A DNA stretch of 64,000 nucleotides, from positions 124,001-188,000 of the forward strand of contig OZ245888.1 of assembly GCA_965229565.1 (NCBI GenBank), given 5' to 3'. The position numbers were made by a program, and so were the translations under genes. Each line of letters starts with the position of its first letter. Positions within the stretch are counted from its first letter, which is position 1. Of this stretch, positions 50,814-60,014 are shown piece by piece. The notes below the pieces were generated by a model. The model saw nothing but the letters and a program-made list of their open reading frames with translations, searched no databases and was not told the DNA's origin. Source of the DNA: JANQNX01 sp040217095. Its GTDB lineage: Bacteria; Pseudomonadota; Gammaproteobacteria; Eutrophobiales; Eutrophobiaceae.

Positions 50814-53008
50814 AACGCGGCGAAAAAATTATTACTTATGTCGGGTTGAGCCTGTTCGTTTTCATGCTCGCGGCACTGGTACTGCTAAGTCAGTCGTTAC
50901 AAAACTCGCAGTTATTTGACAAGTATTATTCAATACTTTTTGTTTTCAATGCTATTGGCTTATTACTGCTGGTCGTACTGATTGCGATTAATTTTCGTCG
51001 CCTGCTGCGTCAGAAAAAAAACAAGGTCATCGGCTCGAAGATGACAACACGCATGGTCGTGTTTTTTGCCTTTCTGTCAGTTACCCCGGTATTGGTAGTT
51101 TACTATTTCTCTCTTGATTTTTTACATCGTGGGATAGACAGTTGGTTCGATCTTCGTGTCGAGCAAGCGCTGGATGATTCATTACAACTCAGCCGTCTTG
51201 CCCTCGATATTCGCATGCGTGAATTACTTAAGACAACGGAACAGACTTCCTCGGAACTTAGCAGTTTCAATGATGCCGTGCTGCCGTTTGAAATAGACCG
51301 CTACCGTGAACAAATGGGTGCAAAGGAACTGACATTATTAAATACTCGCGGTGCGATCATCGCCTCCAGTTCCAGTAGCACCAGCGGCCTTGTCCCCGAT
51401 TTGCCGGGTGACAGTATCATTCTGCAATTACAACAGGGTAATAACTATATCGGGCTTGATGTCATCAAGGACTCCGATTTGCTGATAAGAATCGTAACCA
51501 ACGTGCCCTCTCCCGGCATTGACGCGCAGCCCCGAATCCTGCAGGCCCTGTTTCCTATCTCTGAAAGAATCAACCAGTTAACGGAAAGCGTACAAACCTC
51601 CTATATAAAGTATAAGGAACTGTCCTATCTCCGGGACCAGTTAAAGATCAGCTTCATCATCGTCCTGACACTGGTTCTGTTATTCAGTATTTTCAGTGCC
51701 GTCTGGGCTGCTTTTTATTATGCCAGCAACCTGTCTGCGCCAATCAAGAACCTGGCCGAGGGTACGCGTGCCGTTGCAGACGGTAATTTCAGTACGCGCC
51801 TGCCGGTTCCTGGTAATGATGAACTCGGCTATCTGGTTTCTTCTTTCAATGACATGACGGACAAGATTGAGCAGGCACGAAATAATGCGAAACACAGTCA
51901 ACTGGAAGCAGAAGAACAGCGCAGCTATCTTGAAACTGTATTATCAAGGTTATCTTCGGGGGTAATGGTAATTAATGAGCAACGCCAACTTGAAAAAATA
52001 AATGAAAGTGCGGCGCTTATTCTCCAGGTTGGTGATGACAGCCTGGTAGAAGCCGATATTACATTGCTGGCCGAGAAATACCCGAAACTTGCACCATTTT
52101 TTGAATGCATATCTAACAACATAGAAGAACATATAGATGACTGGCGGGAACAAATAACCATTCAGGATAAGACAGGTGACCAGATCATTATTATCAGTGG
52201 CGCAACATTAACAACTCGCGACGCTTTAACCGCCGGACACGTGATTGTATTCGATGAAATTACGGCATTGGTCAAGGGCCAAAGAGACGCGGCTTATAGT
52301 GAAATGGCAAGAAGACTAACCCACGAGATCAAGAACCCATTGACACCCATACAGCTGGCTGCCGAAAGGCTAAGGCATAAATACCTGCCCAACATGGATG
52401 CAGCCGATGCCGATACGCTGGACAGGATGACCAATACGATCATACAGCAGGTCGAAACCATGAAAGAAATGGTTAATAACTTTTCTGATTACGCCCGTGC
52501 GCCTGAGTTTACTCCGGACAATCTAGACATTGTCGGTCTTATTGAGGAAGTCGTGGATTTATTTGGCAACCTCGATTTTAGTAACTGTATAAAAACTGAT
52601 TTTGCGGATAACCTGCCATTGATTCACGGTGATGAGAAGAAGTTGAGGCAGGTATTTAATAACCTTATCCGAAACGCAGTAGATGCCAACACGATTGGCA
52701 ATGACAAGAACTTAACTATAAGCGTTGATTCCATAAACGAAAATTCCAACCAGCTGGTAGAAATCAGAATCAAGGATAGTGGTCCCGGTATTGAACCTGC
52801 CATTGCCAAAAACCTTTTTGATCCGTATGTTACTTCCAAGCAAAAGGGAACTGGACTGGGCCTGTCAATTGTTAAAAAGATTATCGAAGAACATCAAGGC
52901 CAGGTATGGCTTGAAAACAACGAGAATGAGCCGGGAGCCTGTGCTGTCGTCAGGTTGCCGACACATCAAATGCAAACAGAATTAAAACAGTACAGACAGA
53001 TCTCATGA
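50810..53008 (+). CDS. ntrY: Sensor histidine kinase NtrY
   Basis: Membrane kinase paired with NtrX. The ATG at 50810 (ATGA overlap) gives 732 residues. Order: three membrane segments in the first 110 residues, a periplasmic sensing region, a fourth segment near residue 290, HAMP (AEGTRAVADGNFSTRLPVPG), a PAS-like part, HisKA with His505 (MARRLTHEIKNPLTPIQ), and a full ATPase domain (NLIRNAVDAN, IKDSGPGIEP, KGTGLGLSIVKK). All kinase motifs are intact. The signal is unknown; nitrogen, redox and envelope cues have been described for relatives. Confidence 0.95.
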   Translation: MKRGEKIITYVGLSLFVFMLAALVLLSQSLQNSQLFDKYYSILFVFNAIGLLLLVVLIAINFRRLLRQKKNKVIGSKMTTRMVVFFAFLSVTPVLVVYYFSLDFLHRGIDSWFDLRVEQALDDSLQLSRLALDIRMRELLKTTEQTSSELSSFNDAVLPFEIDRYREQMGAKELTLLNTRGAIIASSSSSTSGLVPDLPGDSIILQLQQGNNYIGLDVIKDSDLLIRIVTNVPSPGIDAQPRILQALFPISERINQLTESVQTSYIKYKELSYLRDQLKISFIIVLTLVLLFSIFSAVWAAFYYASNLSAPIKNLAEGTRAVADGNFSTRLPVPGNDELGYLVSSFNDMTDKIEQARNNAKHSQLEAEEQRSYLETVLSRLSSGVMVINEQRQLEKINESAALILQVGDDSLVEADITLLAEKYPKLAPFFECISNNIEEHIDDWREQITIQDKTGDQIIIISGATLTTRDALTAGHVIVFDEITALVKGQRDAAYSEMARRLTHEIKNPLTPIQLAAERLRHKYLPNMDAADADTLDRMTNTIIQQVETMKEMVNNFSDYARAPEFTPDNLDIVGLIEEVVDLFGNLDFSNCIKTDFADNLPLIHGDEKKLRQVFNNLIRNAVDANTIGNDKNLTISVDSINENSNQLVEIRIKDSGPGIEPAIAKNLFDPYVTSKQKGTGLGLSIVKKIIEEHQGQVWLENNENEPGACAVVRLPTHQMQTELKQYRQIS

Positions 53009-54363
53009 TCAAGCGAAATATACTAGTCGTGGATGACGAGCCAGACATCCGTAGCCTGGTGCAGGAAATACTGGAAGATGAGGGCTTCAATGTTGCCACT
53101 GCAGAAAATGCAACCGAGGCGCGCACTTCATGCCAGGAAACCCCGCCCGATCTTATCCTGCTTGACATATGGATGCCGGACATAGATGGCATAACCTTGC
53201 TAAGGGAATGGAAAGAGAAAGAGCGTATAGACTCTGCCATTATTATGATGTCCGGTCATGGTAATGTCGAAACAGCCGTGGAGGCAACACGCTGTGGCGC
53301 TTATGACTTTATAGAAAAACCGCTTTCTATTGCCAAGCTGCTGCTAACAATTAAACATGCACTGCAAACCACCAGCCTGCAACAGGAAAACCTGCAACTA
53401 CAGCGAGCCACCTTTAATAAACTTGAACCCATTGGTAACAGCAAAAAAATTAATGCGCTTAGAACCCAGATTGGCAGGATAGCCAATCATGATACAGCGG
53501 TACTGGTGCTTGGTGAATCAGGAACCGACAAGGAACTGTATGCTCGCTATCTGCACTCACAAAGCCATCGTTCAGATGGGCCATTCGTAACCGTGAGCGT
53601 TACTTCACTGAGCAAGGAACATGCTGAAACAGAGTTATTTGGCATGCAAACCAGTAATCAAATACAGCAAGGGTATTTTGACATGGCGCTGGGAGGTACA
53701 CTTTTCATAAAAGACGTGGCAGAGCTCGAGCATGGCCTGCAATCGCAACTATACAATGTACTGGAAACAAAAAAATACACGCATATTGGAGATTCTTCTG
53801 CTGTAGATCTGGATGTGCGTATAGTGGCTGCCACCCGCTACAACCTGGAAAAGCAGGTTAACGATGGTGAATTTCGAGATGACCTGTATTACCTGCTGAA
53901 CGTACTGCCACTAACTATCCCGCCATTACGCGATCATTATGAAGATATCCCTGCAATCCTTGAATTTTATGTAAACTACTTTATAGAAGCCGAGGGGTTA
54001 CCATATAGACACTTTAGTGTTGCTGCACAGAACCGGTTACGTAGCTATGCCTGGCCAGGGAACGTGCGGGAATTAAAAAACCTGGTACAACGGCTTTTAA
54101 TCATGGGGACCGATGAAATCATAGAAGTAGATGAGGTCGAATCCAGCCTTGGGGTAATCGAGGCTAACAGCCACACTTTTCCAAACGATCATTTTAATTT
54201 TGATTTACCATTACGTGAAGCAAGAGAAAACTTTGAAAAGGCCTATCTTGAATACCAGTTGGAAAAAGCTGGCGGTAGTGTCAGCAAGGTGGCCAATGCT
54301 GTCGGTGTTGAAAGAACACATCTTTACAGGAAACTGAAAATGCTGGGAATTGAATTGAAATGA
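53005..54363 (+). CDS. ntrX: NtrX-like response regulator with degenerate AAA+ domain
   Basis: Response regulator of 452 residues: receiver with Asp10, Asp11, Asp54 and Lys105, a central sigma-54-activator fold (about 140-375), and a Fis-type helix-turn-helix (GGSVSKVANAVGVERTHLYRK). The receiver and DNA-binding parts look functional. The central domain is damaged: Walker A reads GESGTDKE (Asp175 for Gly), Walker B LFIKDV instead of LFLDEI, the ELFG segment lacks GAFTGA, and the second arginine finger (Arg of FRxDLxxR) is Leu297. It probably cannot activate sigma-54 polymerase and may act as a conventional repressor or sigma-70 regulator. It overlaps ntrY and trkA by four bases each. Confidence 0.92.
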   Translation: MIKRNILVVDDEPDIRSLVQEILEDEGFNVATAENATEARTSCQETPPDLILLDIWMPDIDGITLLREWKEKERIDSAIIMMSGHGNVETAVEATRCGAYDFIEKPLSIAKLLLTIKHALQTTSLQQENLQLQRATFNKLEPIGNSKKINALRTQIGRIANHDTAVLVLGESGTDKELYARYLHSQSHRSDGPFVTVSVTSLSKEHAETELFGMQTSNQIQQGYFDMALGGTLFIKDVAELEHGLQSQLYNVLETKKYTHIGDSSAVDLDVRIVAATRYNLEKQVNDGEFRDDLYYLLNVLPLTIPPLRDHYEDIPAILEFYVNYFIEAEGLPYRHFSVAAQNRLRSYAWPGNVRELKNLVQRLLIMGTDEIIEVDEVESSLGVIEANSHTFPNDHFNFDLPLREARENFEKAYLEYQLEKAGGSVSKVANAVGVERTHLYRKLKMLGIELK

Positions 54364-55733
54364 AGATCATTATCCTCGGGGCCGGCCAGGTTGGCATTTC
54401 TGTTGCCGCCAATCTCGTCAATGAAGACAATGACATCACCCTGGTTGACAATAACCCGGCTTCACTGCAACTGGTGAGTGAGCGTTTTGACCTGCGTACA
54501 GTCACCGGCGTCGCCTGCCACCCCTCAGTACTGGAGAAAGCCGGCGCCAAGGACGCAGATATGATACTCGCAGTAACTAACAGTGATGAGGTCAATATGA
54601 TTGCCTGCCAGGTTGCCTACACGCTGTATCACACCCCCACCAAGATTGCGCGTATTCGTGAAAATGAATACCTGATGAATGCATCCCTGTTTGCCCAGGA
54701 GGCATTGCCTGTTGATGTACTGATCAGTCCCGAGAAACTGGTAACAGAGTATATTGAACGCCTCATAGCACACCCGGGTTCTTTACAGGTCGTGGACTTT
54801 GCCAATGGCAAGGCACAGATTGTTGCTGTCCGCGCATCCTATGATGGCAAGCTGGTTAATCACTCTGTTGCCAATCTCAAACACGAGCTCGATAACATTG
54901 ATTATCGCATTGTTTTAATTTTCAGGAATGGACAGCCCCTCATTCCCGACGGCAACACTGTCATTAAAGCCGAGGACGAGGTCTTTTTTATCAGTTCCAC
55001 CCAGTCGATAAGAAGCCTGCTACAAAGTATCAGGCAAAAGGAAAAACCCTATAAAAGTATCGTGATTGCAGGCGGTGGTAATATCGGGCTCAGGCTGTCC
55101 AAGCTACTGGAATCATCATACAAGATTAAACTGATTGAACTTGATCCGATCAAGGCCAAGTATGCATCCGAAGAACTGGAAAACACGATCGTGCTGAACG
55201 GTGATGCCGCTGATGAAGAAATGCTGCTTGAGGAAAATATTGAACATACTGATGTTTTCTGTGCTTTAACCAATGCTGATGAGGCTAATATTATTTCATC
55301 CATGCTGGCCAAGAGACTTGGCGCCAGAAAAGTAATGGCCCTGATTAACCGGGCAGCCTACGTTGACCTTGTGCAAAGCAATGCCATAGATATCGCAATT
55401 TCACCACAACAGGCGACTATCGGCAGCCTGCTAACACACGTGCGCAAGGGCGATGTGGTGGTTGTTCATTCGTTGCGCCGCGGAGCGGCAGAATCCATTG
55501 AAGCCATTGCCCATGGAGACAAATTGTCTTCCAAGGTGGTCGGTAAGAAAATTGCGGAACTGGATTTACCCGAGGGCACTACCATAGGCGCCATTGTCAG
55601 GGGTGATGAAGTAATTATCGCCAAGGGACAAACTGTTATCGAAGCCGAGGATCATGTCATCCTGGTTGTTGCCAACAAAAAACATGTTGCCGAGGTGGAA
55701 TCCCTGTTCCAGGTCGGTATTACTTTTCTATAA
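54360..55733 (+). CDS. trkA: Trk potassium uptake regulator TrkA
   Basis: Cytoplasmic NAD(H)-binding gating subunit of the Trk potassium transporter. It has 457 residues made of two RCK_N/RCK_C halves: IIILGAGQVGISVAANLV at the N-terminus and IVIAGGGNIGLRLSKLLE near residue 235, each with a nucleotide-binding GxGxxG. It lies directly upstream of trkH, with which it works, and overlaps ntrX by four bases. Confidence 0.97.
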   Translation: MKIIILGAGQVGISVAANLVNEDNDITLVDNNPASLQLVSERFDLRTVTGVACHPSVLEKAGAKDADMILAVTNSDEVNMIACQVAYTLYHTPTKIARIRENEYLMNASLFAQEALPVDVLISPEKLVTEYIERLIAHPGSLQVVDFANGKAQIVAVRASYDGKLVNHSVANLKHELDNIDYRIVLIFRNGQPLIPDGNTVIKAEDEVFFISSTQSIRSLLQSIRQKEKPYKSIVIAGGGNIGLRLSKLLESSYKIKLIELDPIKAKYASEELENTIVLNGDAADEEMLLEENIEHTDVFCALTNADEANIISSMLAKRLGARKVMALINRAAYVDLVQSNAIDIAISPQQATIGSLLTHVRKGDVVVVHSLRRGAAESIEAIAHGDKLSSKVVGKKIAELDLPEGTTIGAIVRGDEVIIAKGQTVIEAEDHVILVVANKKHVAEVESLFQVGITFL

Positions 55734-55752
55734 CCAGTGTAGAAATCTCGTC

Positions 55753-57204
55753 ATGCAACTGGCAGTCATACAACGCGTTCTTGGCATACTGTTGTCTTTA
55801 TTCAGTATCACCATGCTGCCGCCAATCATCGTCTCCCTTATCTATTCAGATGATACGTTTCTGCCGTTCGCCACTGCCTTCGCACTCATCCTGAGTGTTG
55901 GACTCATACTCTGGTTTCCGGTCCGGAATATCAAGAAAGAGTTACGACTGCGAGATGGTTTTATCGTGGTTGTCATGTTCTGGGCCGGACTGGGACTGGC
56001 CGGTAGCGTTCCACTTGTACTGGCGAACATGCCAAACCTGACGATCACGGATGCCGTGTTCGAATCCATTTCCGGGTTAACCACAACCGGGGCAACCATT
56101 CTGGTTGGCATTGATTACCTGCCGAAATCGATATTGTTTTATCGACAGCAACTGCAGTGGTTGGGCGGCATGGGCATCATCGTACTTGCTGTTGCCATTC
56201 TGCCTATGCTCGGCATTGGTGGCATGCAGCTATATCGAGCAGAAACACCCGGGCCGGTGAAAGACACAAAATTGACTCCCAGAATTACCGAAACAGCCAA
56301 GGCACTCTGGTATATCTATTTGACATTAACAATCGCCTGCGCGGTTGCCTACTGGATGGCGGGCATGACAATATTCGACGCTATTTCCCACAGTTTTTCC
56401 ACTGTTTCCATCGGCGGTTTTTCAACACACGATGCCAGCATGGGCTATTTTCAAAGCCCTGTTATCGAGGCCATAGCAGTATTGTTCATGCTTGTTGCCG
56501 GTATCAATTTCAGTCTGCATTTTATTTCCTGGAAGAACCTGTCTGTTCGGCACTATGCCCAGGATGACGAAGTCAAAGCCTATTTATCTATCCTGTTAAT
56601 CATATGTTTTGTCATCGCCTTCTATCACGTTATTGTTGGCGATTACGACAATCTTCTGAAGGCACTGGAAGACACCATATTTCAGACCGTTTCGATCGCG
56701 ACCACAACCGGTTTCACCACGACCGAGTACCAGGCCTGGCCAGGTTTCATGCCATTGCTGCTTCTTTTTTCCAGTTTCGTCGGCGCCTGCGCCGGCTCCA
56801 CCGGTGGTGGCATCAAGGTCATCCGCATCCTGCTACTGTTTAAACAGGGCATACGAGAAATCAAGCGACTGGTCCACCCTAATGCCTTGTTCATCATCAA
56901 GATCGGCAATAAACCCATCAATGAACGTATTATTGAAGCCGTATGGGGATTTTTTGCGACCTATATCGCTGTCTTTGCATTCTTGCTGTTGGCACTGATG
57001 ACGACCCAGATGGATCAGGTCACGGCCTTTTCTGCATTGGCGGCCTGCATGAATAATCTCGGTCCCGGACTCGGTGAAGTCAGCCTGCACTACGGGAATA
57101 TCAGTGACCCGGCGAAATGGATACTCTGTTTTGCCATGTTACTGGGACGCCTCGAGATCTTTACGCTACTCGTAATCCTGACTCCCACCTTCTGGCGTCG
57201 ATGA
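55753..57204 (+). CDS. trkH: Trk potassium transporter TrkH
   Basis: Channel-like K+ transporter subunit of the inner membrane. The ATG at 55753 gives 483 residues starting MQLAVIQRVLGILLSLFS. Earlier in-frame codons run into trkA. The four pore-loop repeats carry selectivity glycines: SGLTTTGATI, SIGGFSTHD, TTTGFTTTE and NNLGPG. The basic-rich loop GACAGSTGGGIKVIR is the conserved fourth-domain entry. About ten membrane segments are visible. It overlaps the next gene at ATGA. Confidence 0.96.
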   Translation: MQLAVIQRVLGILLSLFSITMLPPIIVSLIYSDDTFLPFATAFALILSVGLILWFPVRNIKKELRLRDGFIVVVMFWAGLGLAGSVPLVLANMPNLTITDAVFESISGLTTTGATILVGIDYLPKSILFYRQQLQWLGGMGIIVLAVAILPMLGIGGMQLYRAETPGPVKDTKLTPRITETAKALWYIYLTLTIACAVAYWMAGMTIFDAISHSFSTVSIGGFSTHDASMGYFQSPVIEAIAVLFMLVAGINFSLHFISWKNLSVRHYAQDDEVKAYLSILLIICFVIAFYHVIVGDYDNLLKALEDTIFQTVSIATTTGFTTTEYQAWPGFMPLLLLFSSFVGACAGSTGGGIKVIRILLLFKQGIREIKRLVHPNALFIIKIGNKPINERIIEAVWGFFATYIAVFAFLLLALMTTQMDQVTAFSALAACMNNLGPGLGEVSLHYGNISDPAKWILCFAMLLGRLEIFTLLVILTPTFWRR

Positions 57205-57779
57205 TGTCCAGCAGGGAAAAATGGAATGACCGTTATCGTTCGGTCAATGCCGCTTTCCCGGAGGCAGCCGGGGTCTTGCTTGCATACCAGCATTTATTGC
57301 CTGTCTCTGCCAAGGCACTCGACCTCGCCTGTGGGCGGGCCGGAAACGCATTCCTGCTGGCCAGCAATGGTCTTGAAACAACCGCGTGGGATATCTCAGA
57401 CGAAGTCATTAAACAGGTACAAACGCTTGCCAACCGGGAAGGATTGACCATTCTTACCGAAACAAGGGATATCAGCGAACGCCCTCCCACCCCGGACAGC
57501 TTTGACGTGATTGTCGTCAGCCGCTTTCTGGACAGGAAATTAATACCCGCATTAAAACAGGCCATCAGGACAGGAGGATTGATCTATTACCAGACCTTTA
57601 TCAAGGACAAGTCAGGCAACGTTGGGCCGGACAACCCTGATTACCTGCTGGAACAAAACGAGTTATTGCGATTTTTCCAGGACTGGATTGTGCGTGCCTA
57701 TCATGAAGAAGGAAGTATCGGCAACATAGAAGTTGGGTTAAGAAACCAGGCCGCACTGGTGGCGCAAAAACCAGCATAA
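57201..57779 (+). CDS. SAM-dependent methyltransferase (TehB-like class I)
   Basis: Small class I methyltransferase of unknown substrate. It has 192 residues from the ATG at 57201, or 191 from the next ATG. It starts MMSSREKWNDRYR and has SAM motif I ALDLACGRAGNAFLLAS, the acidic motif II end WDISD, and post-motif GLIYYQTFIKD. The N-terminal WNDRYR and overall size resemble TehB/tellurite-resistance-type methyltransferases. It is translationally coupled to trkH. Confidence 0.85.
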   Translation: MMSSREKWNDRYRSVNAAFPEAAGVLLAYQHLLPVSAKALDLACGRAGNAFLLASNGLETTAWDISDEVIKQVQTLANREGLTILTETRDISERPPTPDSFDVIVVSRFLDRKLIPALKQAIRTGGLIYYQTFIKDKSGNVGPDNPDYLLEQNELLRFFQDWIVRAYHEEGSIGNIEVGLRNQAALVAQKPA

Positions 57780-57783
57780 ACTC

Positions 57784-58095
57784 ATGAGCAAGATTGATAC
57801 TTTTGAAAAAATGCTTGCCGACGGGAACGACAACGCCCTGCTCAGGTACAGCCTTGGCAACGAGTATGCACAAGCAGGTAATCATGTTAAAGCTCTTGAC
57901 CATCTCACCAGGGCCGTGGAATTAAATCCCGACTATTCTGCTGCCTGGAAACTCTATGCTAAAACGCTTAAAGACAGCGGTGATACGCAAGCCGCGATTG
58001 CGGCATATGAAAAAGGTATCCAGGTTGCCGAGAAAAACGGCGATATTCAGGCCGTAAAGGAAATGAGGGTTTTTCTCAAGCGCCTGCAGAAGTAG
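57784..58095 (+). CDS. Small tetratricopeptide-repeat protein
   Basis: Soluble protein of 103 residues containing about two and a half TPR units (LGNEYAQAGNHVKALDHLTRAVELNPDY; AYEKGIQVAEKNGD, quoted in parts). It is likely a protein-protein adaptor with unknown partner. It begins four bases after the methyltransferase and is the last gene of the def-fmt operon, ending eight bases from the convergent dihydroorotate dehydrogenase gene. Confidence 0.85.
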   Translation: MSKIDTFEKMLADGNDNALLRYSLGNEYAQAGNHVKALDHLTRAVELNPDYSAAWKLYAKTLKDSGDTQAAIAAYEKGIQVAEKNGDIQAVKEMRVFLKRLQK

Positions 58096-58103
58096 CGAAC
58101 GTC

Positions 58104-59072
58104 CTAATTCAGTTGCAGCGATCCGATCAGGTCAGAGACATGGTTCAATCCATGTTTATCGAGATAATCCACGATCCCCTTGTTCAGCCTTGGACAAATC
58201 AGGGGTTCATAGAACAACGCGGTACCAATTCCTATTGCCGATGCGCCGGCTACCAGGAACTCGATCGCATCATTGATGTTGGTAATGCCACCCTGACCAA
58301 TAATGGGGACGTTATGCTGTTTGGCTACCTGGTAAACCTGGTGCACCTTTAGCAGTGCGATAGGTTTGATCGCAGGTCCTGATAAGCCGCCCTGGTTGTT
58401 ACCAATAACCGGCTTGCGCGATTCAATATCGATTGCCATCCCCATCAATGTGTTGATTACGGCAAAACCGTCAGTGCCGGCTTCGATACAACGGCGCGCA
58501 TTCTCGGCGATATCTGTCTGGTTGGGTGACAACTTGGTTATGATAGGCTTACTGGTTTCCTTACGACAGACTTCGACGACACGCGCCGACATATCGGGAT
58601 CATTACCAAAGGCCACGCCGCCTTCTTTTACATTAGGACAGGAGATGTTGATCTCCATCGCGTCTATCGGTGAGTCATCGAAAATACGCGTTACTTCGGC
58701 GTATTCCTCGACCGTTGAGCCCGACAGGTTGGCGATAAAACGGGTCTCACTGAAATCGAGGTTAGGCAGGTATTCATCTACCACCACTTTGGAACCCGGG
58801 TTCTGCAGACCAATTGCATTCAACATGCCCATGTAGGTCTCATAAACACGATGCGGGTTATTACCCAGTCTTGGTTCCAGTGTCGTGCCCTTCAGACAGA
58901 TGGCACCCACATCCCTGTTCGAGAAACCATTGATGCGGGTGTACTCCTCGCCAAAACCCACGCAGCCTGACAATAACACCAGCGGCGTGGCAAACGGCAC
59001 ACCACAGAAATCCAGGGCAAGCCGCTGCTTGTCTTTGTCACTCAAGGTAATGTTGTTGCTGGCGTTTGTCAT
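58104..59072 (-). CDS. pyrD: Dihydroorotate dehydrogenase, class 1B catalytic-subunit type
   Basis: FMN enzyme of pyrimidine synthesis or a paralogue of it. It has 322 residues with the TIM barrel and class 1B features: KGTTLEPRLGNNPHRVYET, GMLNAIGLQNPG, ISCPNVKEGGVAFG with the catalytic Cys, and TKLSPNQTDI. There is no N-terminal membrane helix, so it is not the quinone-linked class 2 form usual in Gammaproteobacteria. Class 1B enzymes normally work with an FeS/FAD PyrK subunit, and none is in this window. It has its own short region next to trmL, divergent with 21 bases between. Confidence 0.88.
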   Translation of the reverse strand: MTNASNNITLSDKDKQRLALDFCGVPFATPLVLLSGCVGFGEEYTRINGFSNRDVGAICLKGTTLEPRLGNNPHRVYETYMGMLNAIGLQNPGSKVVVDEYLPNLDFSETRFIANLSGSTVEEYAEVTRIFDDSPIDAMEINISCPNVKEGGVAFGNDPDMSARVVEVCRKETSKPIITKLSPNQTDIAENARRCIEAGTDGFAVINTLMGMAIDIESRKPVIGNNQGGLSGPAIKPIALLKVHQVYQVAKQHNVPIIGQGGITNINDAIEFLVAGASAIGIGTALFYEPLICPRLNKGIVDYLDKHGLNHVSDLIGSLQLN

Positions 59073-59093
59073 CTGGCGCTATACAATCTCGTT

Positions 59094-59549
59094 ATGTTTC
59101 ATATCGTGCTATTCGAACCGGAGATACCGCCCAATACGGGCAATATCATCCGACTCTGTGTCAATACCGGCTCGCATTTACATCTGGTCCATCCGCTGGG
59201 CTTCTCGATGGACGAAAAAAGCCTGCGCCGGGCAGGACTTGATTATATCGACTGGTCTATTGTACATCACTATGACAGCTATCAGGACTACCTGGAGCAA
59301 CGTGGTGATGGTCAACTTTATGCGATATCGACCAAGGGCAGTCAAAATTACACGATGACCAGATTTCAGGATGGTGACAGTTTTATCTTTGGCCCGGAAA
59401 CACGGGGTTTACCCGCCGACATCCTGGAGCAATTCCCGCAAGAGAATGTACTCAGGATCCCCATGCTCGCTAACAGTCGTAGTCTGAACCTGTCAAATGC
59501 GGCCAGCATTATCGTATATGAGGCCTGGCGGCAGCTGGATTTCAACTAG
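59094..59549 (+). CDS. trmL: tRNA (cytidine/uridine-34 2'-O)-methyltransferase TrmL
   Basis: SPOUT-family knotted methyltransferase that modifies the wobble base of leucine tRNAs. It has 151 residues, starting MFHIVLFEPEIPPNTGNIIR, with SAM-site motifs FGPETRGLPADIL and IPMLANSRSLNLSNAASI. The length is that of E. coli TrmL. Its stop directly abuts the stop of the convergent pilus gene. Confidence 0.96.
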   Translation: MFHIVLFEPEIPPNTGNIIRLCVNTGSHLHLVHPLGFSMDEKSLRRAGLDYIDWSIVHHYDSYQDYLEQRGDGQLYAISTKGSQNYTMTRFQDGDSFIFGPETRGLPADILEQFPQENVLRIPMLANSRSLNLSNAASIIVYEAWRQLDFN

Positions 59550-60014
59550 TCAGGGGGCATTCCTGTCTGTAAACGATACAGAGAGATTTCTGAGAGCATA
59601 ATTGATCTCGCCTTCTGTGCCAGTCCGTGCTGTTAAGTCAATAGCATAAACGCAATAGCTGCTACCAGCTTCTGAAACTGGTGAGTCGGTACAGCTGTTC
59701 AAATAGAATTCATAGCCACTCACTCCCTGTTGTGTCAGGCTGACTGCACTTCCACTTCCTATCGGAAACGTCGATGCAGAACAACAATCGGTGCCACATG
59801 TACAGGACTGGTTAAGTGCAGTGTGAATGGTCCACTCCAGTCCACTCCTGGCTGCAAACCAGGCCTGGATTTCCCTGGATGAGGAAGCTGTATTCACAGC
59901 CGATACGGATAAAAACGTCGCCAGGTAAGCGCCAATCAAAGCAAGCAATACAATAAGTACCAGTGCCGTAATAGCACTTAAGCCGAGCTGCCTTTTTACT
60001 TGTCTGGTAATCAT
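59550..60014 (-). CDS. mshP: MSHA-like minor pilus protein (MshP/PilX type)
   Basis: Probable minor pilus-assembly protein. It has 154 residues with a basic start (MITRQVKRQLGLS), a long hydrophobic helix (AITALVLIVLLALIGAYLATF) and AARSGLEWTIHTAL, the pattern of MshP and PilX-like proteins. Five Cys residues lie in CTCGTDCCSAS-like sequence plus two pairs later, suggesting disulfides. It is the last gene of the pilin cluster and overlaps mshO at ATGA. Confidence 0.75.
   Translation of the reverse strand: MITRQVKRQLGLSAITALVLIVLLALIGAYLATFLSVSAVNTASSSREIQAWFAARSGLEWTIHTALNQSCTCGTDCCSASTFPIGSGSAVSLTQQGVSGYEFYLNSCTDSPVSEAGSSYCVYAIDLTARTGTEGEINYALRNLSVSFTDRNAP

Noticed and set aside
53005..54363. 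Treating ntrX as a pseudogene
   Set aside because: The frame is intact, is translationally coupled on both sides, and the receiver and HTH motifs are preserved, so loss is limited to the ATPase features.
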